A stretch of 15,955 nt of DNA. Source: an uncultured Caryophanales bacterium. Its GTDB lineage: Bacteria; Bacillota_I; Bacilli_A; RFN20; CAG-826. The notes under the pieces were generated by a model, which had not been told where the DNA came from, did not search any database, and was given only the letters and a program-made list of their open reading frames with translations. Both the position numbers and the translations under genes were made by a program. Within the stretch, counting starts at the first letter, position 1; each line of letters begins with the position of its first letter. The DNA is taken from NCBI GenBank assembly GCA_946401755.1, contig CAMIVH010000015.1, positions 1 to 15,955 of the forward strand, written 5' to 3'. Positions 1 to 6,292 of the stretch are shown piece after piece.

Positions 1-2
1 CC

Positions 3-278
3 ACCAAAGGTGGAATCTTTGCTATCGATGTCTTTTATGATGATATCGCTAACTATAATAAGCGTATTATTGTCAGCACATTAAATAACAAATCAGTGCC
101 TTTAAACGAGCTTCCAAAATATGAAGACTTCATCCTTGTGTTTGGTAATGAAAGCCATGGCGTGAGTAAAGACATTTGCGATATCGCCACTGATTTTGTG
201 AAGATTGAAATGAGTGATAATATCGATTCTTTAAATGTTGCTGTAGCAGCGGGAATCTTGCTCAATCACTTAAAATAA
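3..278 (+). CDS. TrmH/SpoU-family RNA 2'-O-methyltransferase, C-terminal part (5' end outside window)
   Basis: The reading frame is open from the window edge to a TAA at 276-278, giving the last 91 residues of a SpoU (TrmH) family SAM-dependent RNA ribose 2'-O-methyltransferase. Two signature motifs of the trefoil-knot domain are visible: LVFGNESHGVS (motif 2, encoded near 135-167) and SLNVAVAAGILL (motif 3, near 228-263). Together these form the SAM-binding knot and supply the catalytic Ser/Asn residues. The exact RNA target (23S rRNA or tRNA) cannot be told from this fragment. In Bacillus subtilis the SpoU-family gene ysgA lies directly upstream of pheS, so this is probably the same gene. 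An internal ATG at 96 falls inside the conserved domain and is not the real start. Confidence 0.9.
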   Translation, partial: TKGGIFAIDVFYDDIANYNKRIIVSTLNNKSVPLNELPKYEDFILVFGNESHGVSKDICDIATDFVKIEMSDNIDSLNVAVAAGILLNHLK

Positions 279-299
279 ATAGATTTACTTATCCTAGAC

Positions 300-337
300 A
301 AAACAATATTACAAATAATCATATGTAATATGGTTTT
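300..337 (+). terminator. Possible weak terminator of trmH (or operator of pheS)
   Basis: There is an imperfect inverted repeat: AAAAC-a-ATATTAC (300-312) can pair with GTAATAT-g-GTTTT (325-337), giving 12 pairs around one mismatch with a 12-nt loop, followed by two more T. It lies just after the trmH stop and just before the pheS -10 box. It could end the upstream transcript. Its right arm also covers the -35 region of the pheS promoter, so an operator is an alternative. The stem is AT-rich, so stability is modest. Confidence 0.35.
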
Positions 338-340
338 TTG

Positions 341-349
341 TGCTATAAT
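341..349 (+). promoter_or_regulatory. pheS promoter (extended -10)
   Basis: TGCTATAAT is a perfect extended -10 element (TGn followed by TATAAT at 344-349). No good -35 hexamer lies 17 bp upstream, which is common for extended -10 promoters. The predicted start of transcription is about 356, leaving a leader of roughly 20 nt. That is too short for a T-box or other riboswitch. Confidence 0.7.
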
Positions 350-377
350 CAATAACGATTTTGTAGTGAGGTCCTTT

Positions 378-1415
378 ATGGAAAATGAAAAATTATTAAA
401 TCTAAAGAACAGCGCTCTTAAGGAAGTAGAAGAGGCTAACAGTGTTGATTCATTAAACGCTGTCCGTAATACCTACTTATCAAAGAAGAGCGAACTATCT
501 TCATTAACTTCACAAATTGGTCAATTACCACCAGAAGAAAGAAAAGCCTTTGGTGCGGCCTTAACTGAAGTGAGAGTGGCGATTACTACCGCCATTGAAG
601 AGAAGATGACTTATTTAAAAAATAAGGAATTAGAAGAAAAGTTAGAAAAAGAACAAATCGATATTTCTTTACCAGGTGTTTCTTATGAACCAGGTGGTCG
701 TGACCCATTCTATGTCATCCAAGATGAAATGATTGAAATCTTCTTAGGTATGGGCTTTGAAGTCGCTGATGGTCCAGAAGTGGAAAAGGATTTATATAAC
801 TTTGAACTTTTAAACATTCCAAAAGATCACCCTGCAAGAGATATGCAAGATACCTTCTATATCAATGATAATGAGTTATTAAGAACTCATACTTCCCCAG
901 TTCAAGCTAGAACCATGGAAGCGAAGAAAGGTGCACCTGTTAGAATTATCTGCCCAGGCAAAACCTATAGAAGAGACGATGATGATGCGACTCACTCACA
1001 TCAATTCGCCCAAATCGAAGGTTTAGTTATCGATAAGGGTATTAATATTGGTCACTTAAAAGCGACCTTAGAATTATTCGCTAAAAAGATGTTTGGCGAA
1101 AAACGTGAAATTAGATTAAGAAGTTCTTACTTCCCATTCACTGAACCAAGTGTTGAAGTTGATATCACTTGCGCTAACTGTGGTGGTAAGGGCTGCAATA
1201 TGTGTAAAGGTACTGGCTATATTGAAATCTTAGGTGCTGGTATGGTCCATCCAAATGTTTTAAAGATGAACGGCTACGATCCAGAAGAATATAGTGGCTT
1301 TGCCTTTGGCGTCGGTATCGACCGTATGGCGGTGCTCCGCTATGGCATTGATGACATCAGAAAACTTTACACAAACGATGTCCGCTTCTTGAAACAATTC
1401 AAGAAAATGAGCTAA
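378..1415 (+). CDS. pheS: Phenylalanyl-tRNA synthetase alpha subunit
   Basis: PheS, 345 aa, is the catalytic subunit of the alpha2beta2 class II synthetase that charges tRNA-Phe in the cytoplasm. An N-terminal coiled-coil tRNA-binding arm spans about residues 1-90. The class II core follows: [13 protein letters not shown] (about 124-136), [12 protein letters not shown] (169-180), [11 protein letters not shown] (252-262), a four-cysteine loop CANC...CNMC (265, 268, 273, 276; Firmicutes type), [12 protein letters not shown], and motif 3 FAFGVGIDR (318-326). The ATG at 378 is chosen because TGAGGT (367-372) lies 5 nt upstream. An in-frame ATG at 330 would place the start inside the promoter and add 16 residues that are not family-like. 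Residues 107-110 read GRDP, where I expect a histidine before the proline (RHP type). It is followed after 18 nt by pheT. Confidence 0.97.
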   Translation: MENEKLLNLKNSALKEVEEANSVDSLNAVRNTYLSKKSELSSLTSQIGQLPPEERKAFGAALTEVRVAITTAIEEKMTYLKNKELEEKLEKEQIDISLPGVSYEPGGRDPFYVIQDEMIEIFLGMGFEVADGPEVEKDLYNFELLNIPKDHPARDMQDTFYINDNELLRTHTSPVQARTMEAKKGAPVRIICPGKTYRRDDDDATHSHQFAQIEGLVIDKGINIGHLKATLELFAKKMFGEKREIRLRSSYFPFTEPSVEVDITCANCGGKGCNMCKGTGYIEILGAGMVHPNVLKMNGYDPEEYSGFAFGVGIDRMAVLRYGIDDIRKLYTNDVRFLKQFKKMS

Positions 1416-1433
1416 TAATGGGAGGAATTAAGT

Positions 1434-3833
1434 ATGTTAGTTAGTTTAAAAAACATTAGTCAATATGTCTCATTAGAAGGCTTAACTCCAGAAGATATCG
1501 CGAATAAGTTAACATTCGCTGGTGTCGAAGTGGAAGAAATCTCTAGATTAGCCAGTGGTACAAACCTTGTCATTGGTGAAATCAAAGAATGTGTCGCTCA
1601 CCCAAATAGTGACCATCTCCATGTCTTACAAGTTAATCTTGGAGAAAAATATGGTACCACTCAAATCGTCTGTGGTGCCCCTAACGCACGCACGGGTTTA
1701 AAAGTTATTGTTGCACGTGTAGGCGCTAAGCTCCCACAAATCGAAATCAAAGATGGTGTCATCCGTGGTGAAGCAAGCCATGGTATGTGCTGCTCTTTAT
1801 TAGAACTCGGTGTTGATGGTAAATATCTTTCCGACTATCAAAAGGCCGGTATTGAAGAATTACCAGCCGATGCTCCAGTTGGCGAAGAAAACGTCTTAGG
1901 TTATTTAGGCTTAGATGACGTAGTGTTGAACCTCTCTGTTTTAGCCAATCGTCCAGATTTATTAAGTGTCTTTAATGTCGCCCGTGAAATCGGTGCTTTA
2001 TATGAAAGAAAAGTGAACTTACCAGAAGTCGCCGCTAAAGAAGATTTCAAAACCAAATTAGTAGTGGGATCTAAAACAAAAAGATGTTCCCAATTCTCTG
2101 GTAAAGAAATTAAAGGTATTGTTACAAAGCCATCACCAAAATGGATGAGTGATTACTTAATGGCGATGGGTGTTCGTAGTATTAACAATATCGTCGATAT
2201 TGGTAACTATGTCATGCTCATGACTGGTCAACCATTACATATGTATGATGCCGATAAATTAGCCAAGGCTGAATTATATGCTCAAGATGACTATGAAGGT
2301 GATTTCGTCGCTCTTGATGAAAAGACCTATAAAGTCATCCCAGGAGATATCGTTATCTGCTGTGACAATAAACCAATGTGTTTAGGTGGTGTGATGGGCT
2401 CCTTAGCGTGCGCTGTTGATGAAAACACCAAGAACATCTATATTGAAGCCGCCTCTTTCGATGGTGCTTCTATCCGTCATACATCCAATAGATTAGGTTT
2501 AAGTAGTGAATCTTCACAAAGATTCGTGAAGGGCACAAATCATTTCCAAGCTGAATTTGTTCTTAACTATGCCGCGAGCTTAATCAATGAATTATGCGAC
2601 GCTAAAGAAAATAGCAATAACGTTCATTATCAAAGCGAACAACCAAGAGAAGATAGAATCAAAACTTCTATTGAGAAGATCAATGATCGTCTTGGTACAG
2701 AATTCTCCAAGGAAGAAATCGTTAATGTCTTAACAAGACTTAACTTCAAATTAGAATTTGTGAACGATAACGAATTCCTCGCCGAAGTCCCATTATATCG
2801 TTTAGACGTCACTTGTGACGCTGACTTAAGCGAAGAAGTTATCCGTCTATTAGGTCTAGAACATGTGAAGAGCATTTTACCATGCTTAGACACTAAAGTC
2901 GGTATGCTCTCCTTAAGACAAAAACGTTTAAAGAACATTCGTAGCTATCTCCTTTCTCAAGGCTTAGACGAATGCTTAACATATTCTCTTGTTTCTAAAA
3001 AGAAACAAAATGACTTCAACTTATTAAATAAGGAAGAACATTACGTCATCCTTAATCCATTAACCGATGAAAGAGAAGTCTTTAGAACCCATATCTTAGC
3101 CTCCTTATTAGGCGCTGCTTCTTATAATGTCGCTAGACAAAACAAGAACTTAGCCTTATTTGAAACAAGCAATATGATTTCTAAACAAAGTAGAAGCGAA
3201 CACCTCGCTATCGTTTTAGTGGGTCAAGACATTAGACAAGGTCAATTAGTGAAAGAAAACTATAACTTCTTCCATATGAAGGGCATTGTCGAAGGTTTAT
3301 TCACCATCTTAGGTGTCGAACCAACCCGTTATAGATTTGATAGATTCGTTGATGAAGGTCATGAACTCCATCCAGGTAAAGCGGCGAACATCGTTTTCCA
3401 AAACAAGAAGATTGGTGTTCTTGGCGAACTCCATCCAAATCAAATTGAAAAATATGATTTAGGTAAGACCAACGCTGTGGTCTTAGAAATGGATCTTGAA
3501 GCCTTATTAGACGCGAAAGTTAGTGAAACTAAAATGGCCCCAATCTCTAAATTCCCAAGTGTTTCTAGAGACTTAGCCTTCGTCCTTGACGCTAAGATTG
3601 CCGCTGGTGATTTAGTCAAAGCCGTGAAGAAAGTCGGTGGCTCTTATGTTGTCGGCTGTGAAGTCTTTGATATTTATCAAGGTGCTAATATCGCTGAAGG
3701 TAAAAAGTCTATGGCTATTTCTGTTACATACCGTAAAGATGATGGTACCTTAACAGAAAAAGAAGTCAGTGACGCCGAAGAAAAGATTAAGTTCGAATTA
3801 TCACGTAACTTCAAAGCGGAGATCCGTAGTTAA
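1434..3833 (+). CDS. pheT: Phenylalanyl-tRNA synthetase beta subunit
   Basis: PheT, 799 aa, a normal full length, pairs with PheS. Domains in order: an N-terminal EMAP/OB-type tRNA-binding domain (about 40-150, with HPNSDHLHVLQVN and QIVCGAPNARTGLKV); the B3/B4 editing domain (about 210-390, with VRSINNIVDIGNYVM and GQPLHMYDADKL); B5 (about 403-470, with DADLSEEVIRLLG); a catalytic-like core (about 490-690, with NPLTDEREVFRTH and GELHPNQIEKYDL); and a C-terminal ferredoxin-fold anticodon-binding domain (about 705-799, starting KFPSVSRDLAFVLD). The start is supported by GGAGGAA (1421-1427), 6 nt upstream of the ATG. Its TAA overlaps the ATG of the DUF177 gene by one base (TAATG), which suggests translational coupling. 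Confidence 0.97.
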   Translation: MLVSLKNISQYVSLEGLTPEDIANKLTFAGVEVEEISRLASGTNLVIGEIKECVAHPNSDHLHVLQVNLGEKYGTTQIVCGAPNARTGLKVIVARVGAKLPQIEIKDGVIRGEASHGMCCSLLELGVDGKYLSDYQKAGIEELPADAPVGEENVLGYLGLDDVVLNLSVLANRPDLLSVFNVAREIGALYERKVNLPEVAAKEDFKTKLVVGSKTKRCSQFSGKEIKGIVTKPSPKWMSDYLMAMGVRSINNIVDIGNYVMLMTGQPLHMYDADKLAKAELYAQDDYEGDFVALDEKTYKVIPGDIVICCDNKPMCLGGVMGSLACAVDENTKNIYIEAASFDGASIRHTSNRLGLSSESSQRFVKGTNHFQAEFVLNYAASLINELCDAKENSNNVHYQSEQPREDRIKTSIEKINDRLGTEFSKEEIVNVLTRLNFKLEFVNDNEFLAEVPLYRLDVTCDADLSEEVIRLLGLEHVKSILPCLDTKVGMLSLRQKRLKNIRSYLLSQGLDECLTYSLVSKKKQNDFNLLNKEEHYVILNPLTDEREVFRTHILASLLGAASYNVARQNKNLALFETSNMISKQSRSEHLAIVLVGQDIRQGQLVKENYNFFHMKGIVEGLFTILGVEPTRYRFDRFVDEGHELHPGKAANIVFQNKKIGVLGELHPNQIEKYDLGKTNAVVLEMDLEALLDAKVSETKMAPISKFPSVSRDLAFVLDAKIAAGDLVKAVKKVGGSYVVGCEVFDIYQGANIAEGKKSMAISVTYRKDDGTLTEKEVSDAEEKIKFELSRNFKAEIRS

Positions 3834-4330
3834 TGAAATTAAATAGAGCAACATTACCAGAACAAAAAGCTCAAACCTTCACCGAAGAGTTAGATTTTAG
3901 TAAGCAAACTTTTGATGAAAATCACGTCAAAAGAATTGAGTCTTGTAGTGTCACAGTGGTGGCCACTGAATTTGGTGATGTCATGCAGTGTGTGATAAGT
4001 GGTAAAGCTCATGTTGTAGCCTCTTGCTCATATACACTTGATGATGTTCCTCTTGATGTTACCTTCCACGATAGTTTCTATTTCACTGATTCTAAAGATG
4101 ACGAAGCAGAAGACTGCTACTATGAACCAAATGTCGAAATCGATTTAGATCCACACATTTTGGCTCTTATCTTAGCGGAAGTTCCACACAATATCGTCAA
4201 AAGTGGAGCAAAGTTACCAAAAAGTGGTAATGGATATCGCGTTCTAAGTGAAGAAGATTTCATCAAAGAAAAAAGTCATAAAGGAAACAGTGCATTCGAT
4301 GTTCTTGATAGCATTGAATTCGACGACTAA
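3833..4330 (+). CDS. yceD: DUF177/YceD-family protein (YlbN-like, 23S rRNA accumulation/processing)
   Basis: A 165-residue soluble protein of the YceD/DUF177 family. Recognisable parts are the central GKAHVVASCSYTLDDVPLDV (57-76; family pattern C.xTL.dVP), the acidic strand SFYFTDSKDDEAED, the VEIDLDPHILALILAEVP segment (101-118), and GNGYRVLSEEDF (132-143), which matches B. subtilis YlbN from memory. In E. coli YceD is needed for normal 23S rRNA accumulation; the molecular function is not settled. The gene normally sits directly before rpmF (ribosomal protein L32). Here no L32 gene follows; a terminator does. It starts in the pheT stop codon (TAATG), with a GGAG at 3818-3821 inside pheT as a rather distant ribosome-binding site. 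Confidence 0.82.
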   Translation: MKLNRATLPEQKAQTFTEELDFSKQTFDENHVKRIESCSVTVVATEFGDVMQCVISGKAHVVASCSYTLDDVPLDVTFHDSFYFTDSKDDEAEDCYYEPNVEIDLDPHILALILAEVPHNIVKSGAKLPKSGNGYRVLSEEDFIKEKSHKGNSAFDVLDSIEFDD

Positions 4331-4362
4331 CTTATAAAATAACTTCAAAGAAGTTAAAGTAT

Positions 4363-4395
4363 AAATCCCATCCAAAAAATGGGATTTTTTCTTTA
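4363..4395 (+). terminator. Rho-independent terminator of pheS-pheT-yceD
   Basis: AAATCCCAT (4363-4371) pairs perfectly with ATGGGATTT (4379-4387) around a 7-nt A-rich loop, and a T-rich run follows (TTTTTTCTTT). A second small perfect hairpin, AACTTC-AAA-GAAGTT (4341-4355), sits just upstream. Confidence 0.88.
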
Positions 4396-4419
4396 TCTAA
4401 ATATTTCTTTAAATATATA

Positions 4420-4448
4420 TTGCAATTCGCTTAATTAGGTGTGATAAT
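4420..4448 (+). promoter_or_regulatory. mraZ promoter
   Basis: TTGCAA (-35, 4420-4425), a 17-bp spacer, then GATAAT (-10, 4443-4448), with TGT just before it as an extended -10 element. Predicted transcription start is near 4455, which puts the first MraZ box at the 5' end of the leader. Confidence 0.8.
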
Positions 4449-4458
4449 ATAGTCACCA

Positions 4459-4485
4459 GTGGTAATACAGTGGGAGAAAGTGGGA
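4459..4485 (+). promoter_or_regulatory. Putative MraZ operator: three GTGG boxes
   Basis: Three direct repeats lie between the -10 and the start codon: GTGGTA (4459-4464), GTGGGA (4470-4475) and GTGGGA (4480-4485), with periods of 11 and 10 bp, about one helical turn. Published MraZ sites are tandem GTGG-containing repeats with the same periodicity upstream of mraZ in E. coli and Mycoplasma. This is therefore very likely the autoregulatory site. The third box is also the only purine-rich stretch in position to serve as ribosome-binding site (ATG at 4490). Confidence 0.8.
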
Positions 4486-4489
4486 AATA

Positions 4490-4921
4490 ATGTATTTCGG
4501 AAGTTTTGTTCATAGCTTAGATGAAAAAGGCCGTTTAATGATACCTCGTAAAATGCGAGATGAATTAGGCTATAAAGTCTACATTATGAAAGGCTTTGAC
4601 GGTTCACTCTCTTTGTATAACGAAGAAAGATACCTCGAACTCGTTAAGGAATTCTCTAGACTTTCATTTAATCAACAAAAAGTCCGTGACTATCTCCGTA
4701 TCCAATTTGCCAGCACTTACGAAATGGAAGTCGACAAATTAGGAAGAGTGCAATTACCAACCGCATTACTCAACAAGTACAATATCTCCAAGGAAGTCAT
4801 CGTCCTCGGTATTGGTGACCACATCGAAGTTTGGGATAAAGCCAAATATATCGAATACGAAGAAAGCGTTAAAGATTCATTCGAATCTATCGCTGAAGAT
4901 ATTGATACTAAGAGGGACTAA
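4490..4921 (+). CDS. mraZ: Transcriptional regulator MraZ
   Basis: MraZ, 143 aa, is the DNA-binding regulator at the head of dcw (division and cell wall) clusters. Two tandem SpoVT-AbrB folds are seen, each with the DxxGR hallmark: LDEKGRLMIP (10-19) and VDKLGRVQLP (81-90). The family forms ring-like multimers that bind tandem GTGG boxes; three such boxes lie directly upstream. Length is normal. The start is fixed by the conserved N-terminal YFGSFVHSLDEKGR. The rsmH start codon follows the stop by one base, so mraZ and rsmH are co-transcribed. E. coli MraZ represses its own operon; activation has been reported in Mycoplasma. Confidence 0.95.
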   Translation: MYFGSFVHSLDEKGRLMIPRKMRDELGYKVYIMKGFDGSLSLYNEERYLELVKEFSRLSFNQQKVRDYLRIQFASTYEMEVDKLGRVQLPTALLNKYNISKEVIVLGIGDHIEVWDKAKYIEYEESVKDSFESIAEDIDTKRD

Positions 4922-4922
4922 T

Positions 4923-5873
4923 ATGGATGAACATATTCCCGTCCTTCTTAACGAAGTTATAACCGGTCTAGACATCAAATCATCTGGCACATACGTTGAT
5001 CTAACTGTCGGAAGAGGTGGCCATAGTAGTGAGATATTGTCTCGCTTAGATAATAAAGGACATCTCATCTGCGTGGATCAAGATGAGGAAGCTATCGTCG
5101 CTTCCCAAGCCAGATTATCTAAAATCTCAAATAACTTTGAGATAGTTAGAAGTAACTTCTCCCATTTAGAAGAAATTCTAAAAGATAAAGGGATTGAAGA
5201 AGTTGATGGCATCTTGATGGACCTCGGTGTTTCCTCTCCACAGTTTGATAAAGGAGAAAGAGGATTCTCTTATAAAGAAGACGCTCGCCTAGACATGCGT
5301 ATGGATCAAAGACAAGATCTTACCGCTTATAACATCATTAACACTTATTCATTAGAAGATTTAACAAAAATCTTCCAGATATATGGAGAAGAGAAATATT
5401 CCTTCTCAATCGCTAAAAACATCATTAAAGCTCGTGAGTTAGCTCCAATTGAAACAACATTCCAATTAGTGGAGATCATCAAAAGAAGCAAACCAATGAA
5501 AGAGCTTAAGAAAGTGGGCCATCCCGCTAAACAAGTATTCCAAGCATTAAGAATCGCCGTCAATGACGAACTCAATGTCTTAGAAAAAGCCTTAAAGGCA
5601 GCCTTAAAACATTTAAAACCAGGTGGAAGATTGGCCGTAATTACATTCCACAGTGGTGAAGATAGAATTGTTAAAAACATCTTCAAAGACGCGGCCGTGA
5701 GCGTGGGTAATAGATTTGACGGCCCAATGCTCGAAAAAGAAAAGGATTACATCCTTATTAATCATAAACCGATTACCGCTAGCGAAGCTGAATTAGAATT
5801 TAATCACCGTAGCGCTAGTGCAAAGCTAAGGATTATTGCAAGAAAAGAAAGGGGGCAACAATCATGGTTATGA
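4923..5873 (+). CDS. rsmH: 16S rRNA (cytosine(1402)-N(4))-methyltransferase RsmH
   Basis: RsmH (MraW), 316 aa, methylates N4 of C1402 in the decoding centre of 16S rRNA using SAM. Motifs: HIPVLLNEVI at the N-terminus (4-13), the SAM-binding VDLTVGRGGHS (25-35), GILMDLGVSSPQFD, the GERGFSY...LDMRMD segment, GHPAKQVFQALRIAVNDEL, LKPGGRLAVITFHSGEDRIV (the usual form is FHSLEDR), and the C-terminal NHRSASAKLRI. The ATG at 4923 is chosen because the HIPVLL motif starts four residues in and AGAGGG (4911-4916) lies 6 nt upstream. An in-frame ATG at 4812 lies inside mraZ and adds 37 unrelated residues. It ends with TGA, the only TGA stop in the window, and overlaps the next gene. Confidence 0.96.
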   Translation: MDEHIPVLLNEVITGLDIKSSGTYVDLTVGRGGHSSEILSRLDNKGHLICVDQDEEAIVASQARLSKISNNFEIVRSNFSHLEEILKDKGIEEVDGILMDLGVSSPQFDKGERGFSYKEDARLDMRMDQRQDLTAYNIINTYSLEDLTKIFQIYGEEKYSFSIAKNIIKARELAPIETTFQLVEIIKRSKPMKELKKVGHPAKQVFQALRIAVNDELNVLEKALKAALKHLKPGGRLAVITFHSGEDRIVKNIFKDAAVSVGNRFDGPMLEKEKDYILINHKPITASEAELEFNHRSASAKLRIIARKERGQQSWL

Positions 5874-6082
5874 AAGACAAACTAGTCAAATTCCATCATA
5901 AGGGTATGTATTACCGTTTCCGTAAATTAGGAATCTGCTTTTTAGCGGCAGTATCTCTTGGAACCATTGTTGCTGTTCCAACCTACATCACCTTGCGTGA
6001 AATCACTGCTCAAGCCCAAAAAGCGGAAGCGGAAGAACCTGAGTTATTAGAAGAAGATAGTGTTGATCTATCATCTTATTAA
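5864..6082 (+). CDS. Small single-pass membrane protein in the ftsL position
   Basis: I do not recognise this 72-residue protein by sequence. A basic N-terminus (KFHHKGMYYRFRKLG, 9-23) precedes one hydrophobic segment (about 24-44). A short tail of about 28 residues follows and ends strongly acidic (EAEEPELLEEDSVD). By the positive-inside rule the tail would face outward. GGGGG at 5851-5855, 8 nt upstream, supports the ATG at 5864; an ATG at 5870 would form an ATGA overlap with rsmH but has poorer spacing. In Bacilli ftsL occupies exactly this slot after rsmH, and FtsL is also a bitopic protein, but FtsL is longer (about 100-120 aa) with an extracytoplasmic coiled coil that is missing here. 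It may be a remnant or a replacement. The basic aromatic patch just before the hydrophobic stretch loosely recalls YSIRK-type signals; this is speculative. Confidence 0.75.
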   Translation: MVMKDKLVKFHHKGMYYRFRKLGICFLAAVSLGTIVAVPTYITLREITAQAQKAEAEEPELLEEDSVDLSSY

Positions 6083-6101
6083 TAAAAATTTCTCCTTATT
6101 T

Positions 6102-6155
6102 GTCCATTTCCTCATGGACTGAAGTCGTAAGTGACATTGCGACTTCTTTTTTCTT
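6102..6155 (+). terminator. Terminator of mraZ-rsmH operon, preceded by a second hairpin
   Basis: GAAGTCG (6121-6127) pairs with CGACTTC (6140-6146); the stem extends by T.G, A-T and A-T to 10 pairs with loop GTGACA, followed by TTTTTTCTTTT. One base upstream, GTCCAT (6102-6107) and ATGGAC (6114-6119) form another 6-bp hairpin. The terminator separates mraZ-rsmH from ftsA-ftsZ. Confidence 0.85.
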
Positions 6156-6219
6156 TTAGTGATTTTTCAGTATTTTATTAGTAGAAAATAAGTGCAAGAA
6201 TACCTCGAATAGACCTTTC

Positions 6220-6238
6220 TTAACTAATAAATAGTTAA
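6220..6238 (+). repeat. Perfect inverted repeat upstream of the ftsA promoter (possible operator)
   Basis: TTAACTA (6220-6226), a 5-nt spacer ATAAA, and TAGTTAA (6232-6238) make a perfect 7-bp dyad. Its right end lies 5 bp before the proposed ftsA -35 box. The size and position suit a dimeric repressor or activator, but the repeat is AT-rich and has no T-run behind it. No candidate regulator is known. Confidence 0.4.
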
Positions 6239-6242
6239 ATTG

Positions 6243-6271
6243 TTGTATATTAGTAAAAAGTTATTTAAAAT
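6243..6271 (+). promoter_or_regulatory. Probable ftsA-ftsZ promoter
   Basis: TTGTAT (6243-6248) and TAAAAT (6266-6271) are separated by 17 bp. Since a terminator lies upstream at 6121-6155, ftsA needs its own promoter here. The predicted start near 6278 leaves a leader of about 15 nt. No Shine-Dalgarno sequence is seen before the ATG at 6293. Confidence 0.5.
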
Positions 6272-6292
6272 AAAGAAAATTGGTATTTTATT

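Noticed and set aside
330..377. Upstream ATG extending pheS by 16 residues
   Set aside because: This stretch contains the extended -10 promoter, so it is not in the mRNA; the ATG at 378 has a ribosome-binding site and matches the family start.
4812..4922. Upstream ATG extending rsmH by 37 residues
   Set aside because: It lies inside mraZ in another frame; the conserved RsmH N-terminus HIPVLL begins just after the ATG at 4923, which has a good ribosome-binding site.
5511..5520. AAAGTGGG resembling a MraZ box inside rsmH
   Set aside because: A single copy inside a coding region without a tandem partner; expected by chance.
5345..5686. 113-codon minus-strand open frame inside rsmH
   Set aside because: Shadow of rsmH; no initiation signal and no family features.
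5864..5890. Evidence for TGA=Trp recoding at the rsmH end
   Set aside because: Reading through the TGA would add only four residues, and all conserved tryptophans in the window use TGG, so the normal code is the simpler explanation.
6281..6289. TGGTATTTT as an extended -10 for a leaderless ftsA
   Set aside because: It ends only 3 nt before the ATG, so transcription would start inside the start codon; the TTGTAT/TAAAAT pair upstream fits better.
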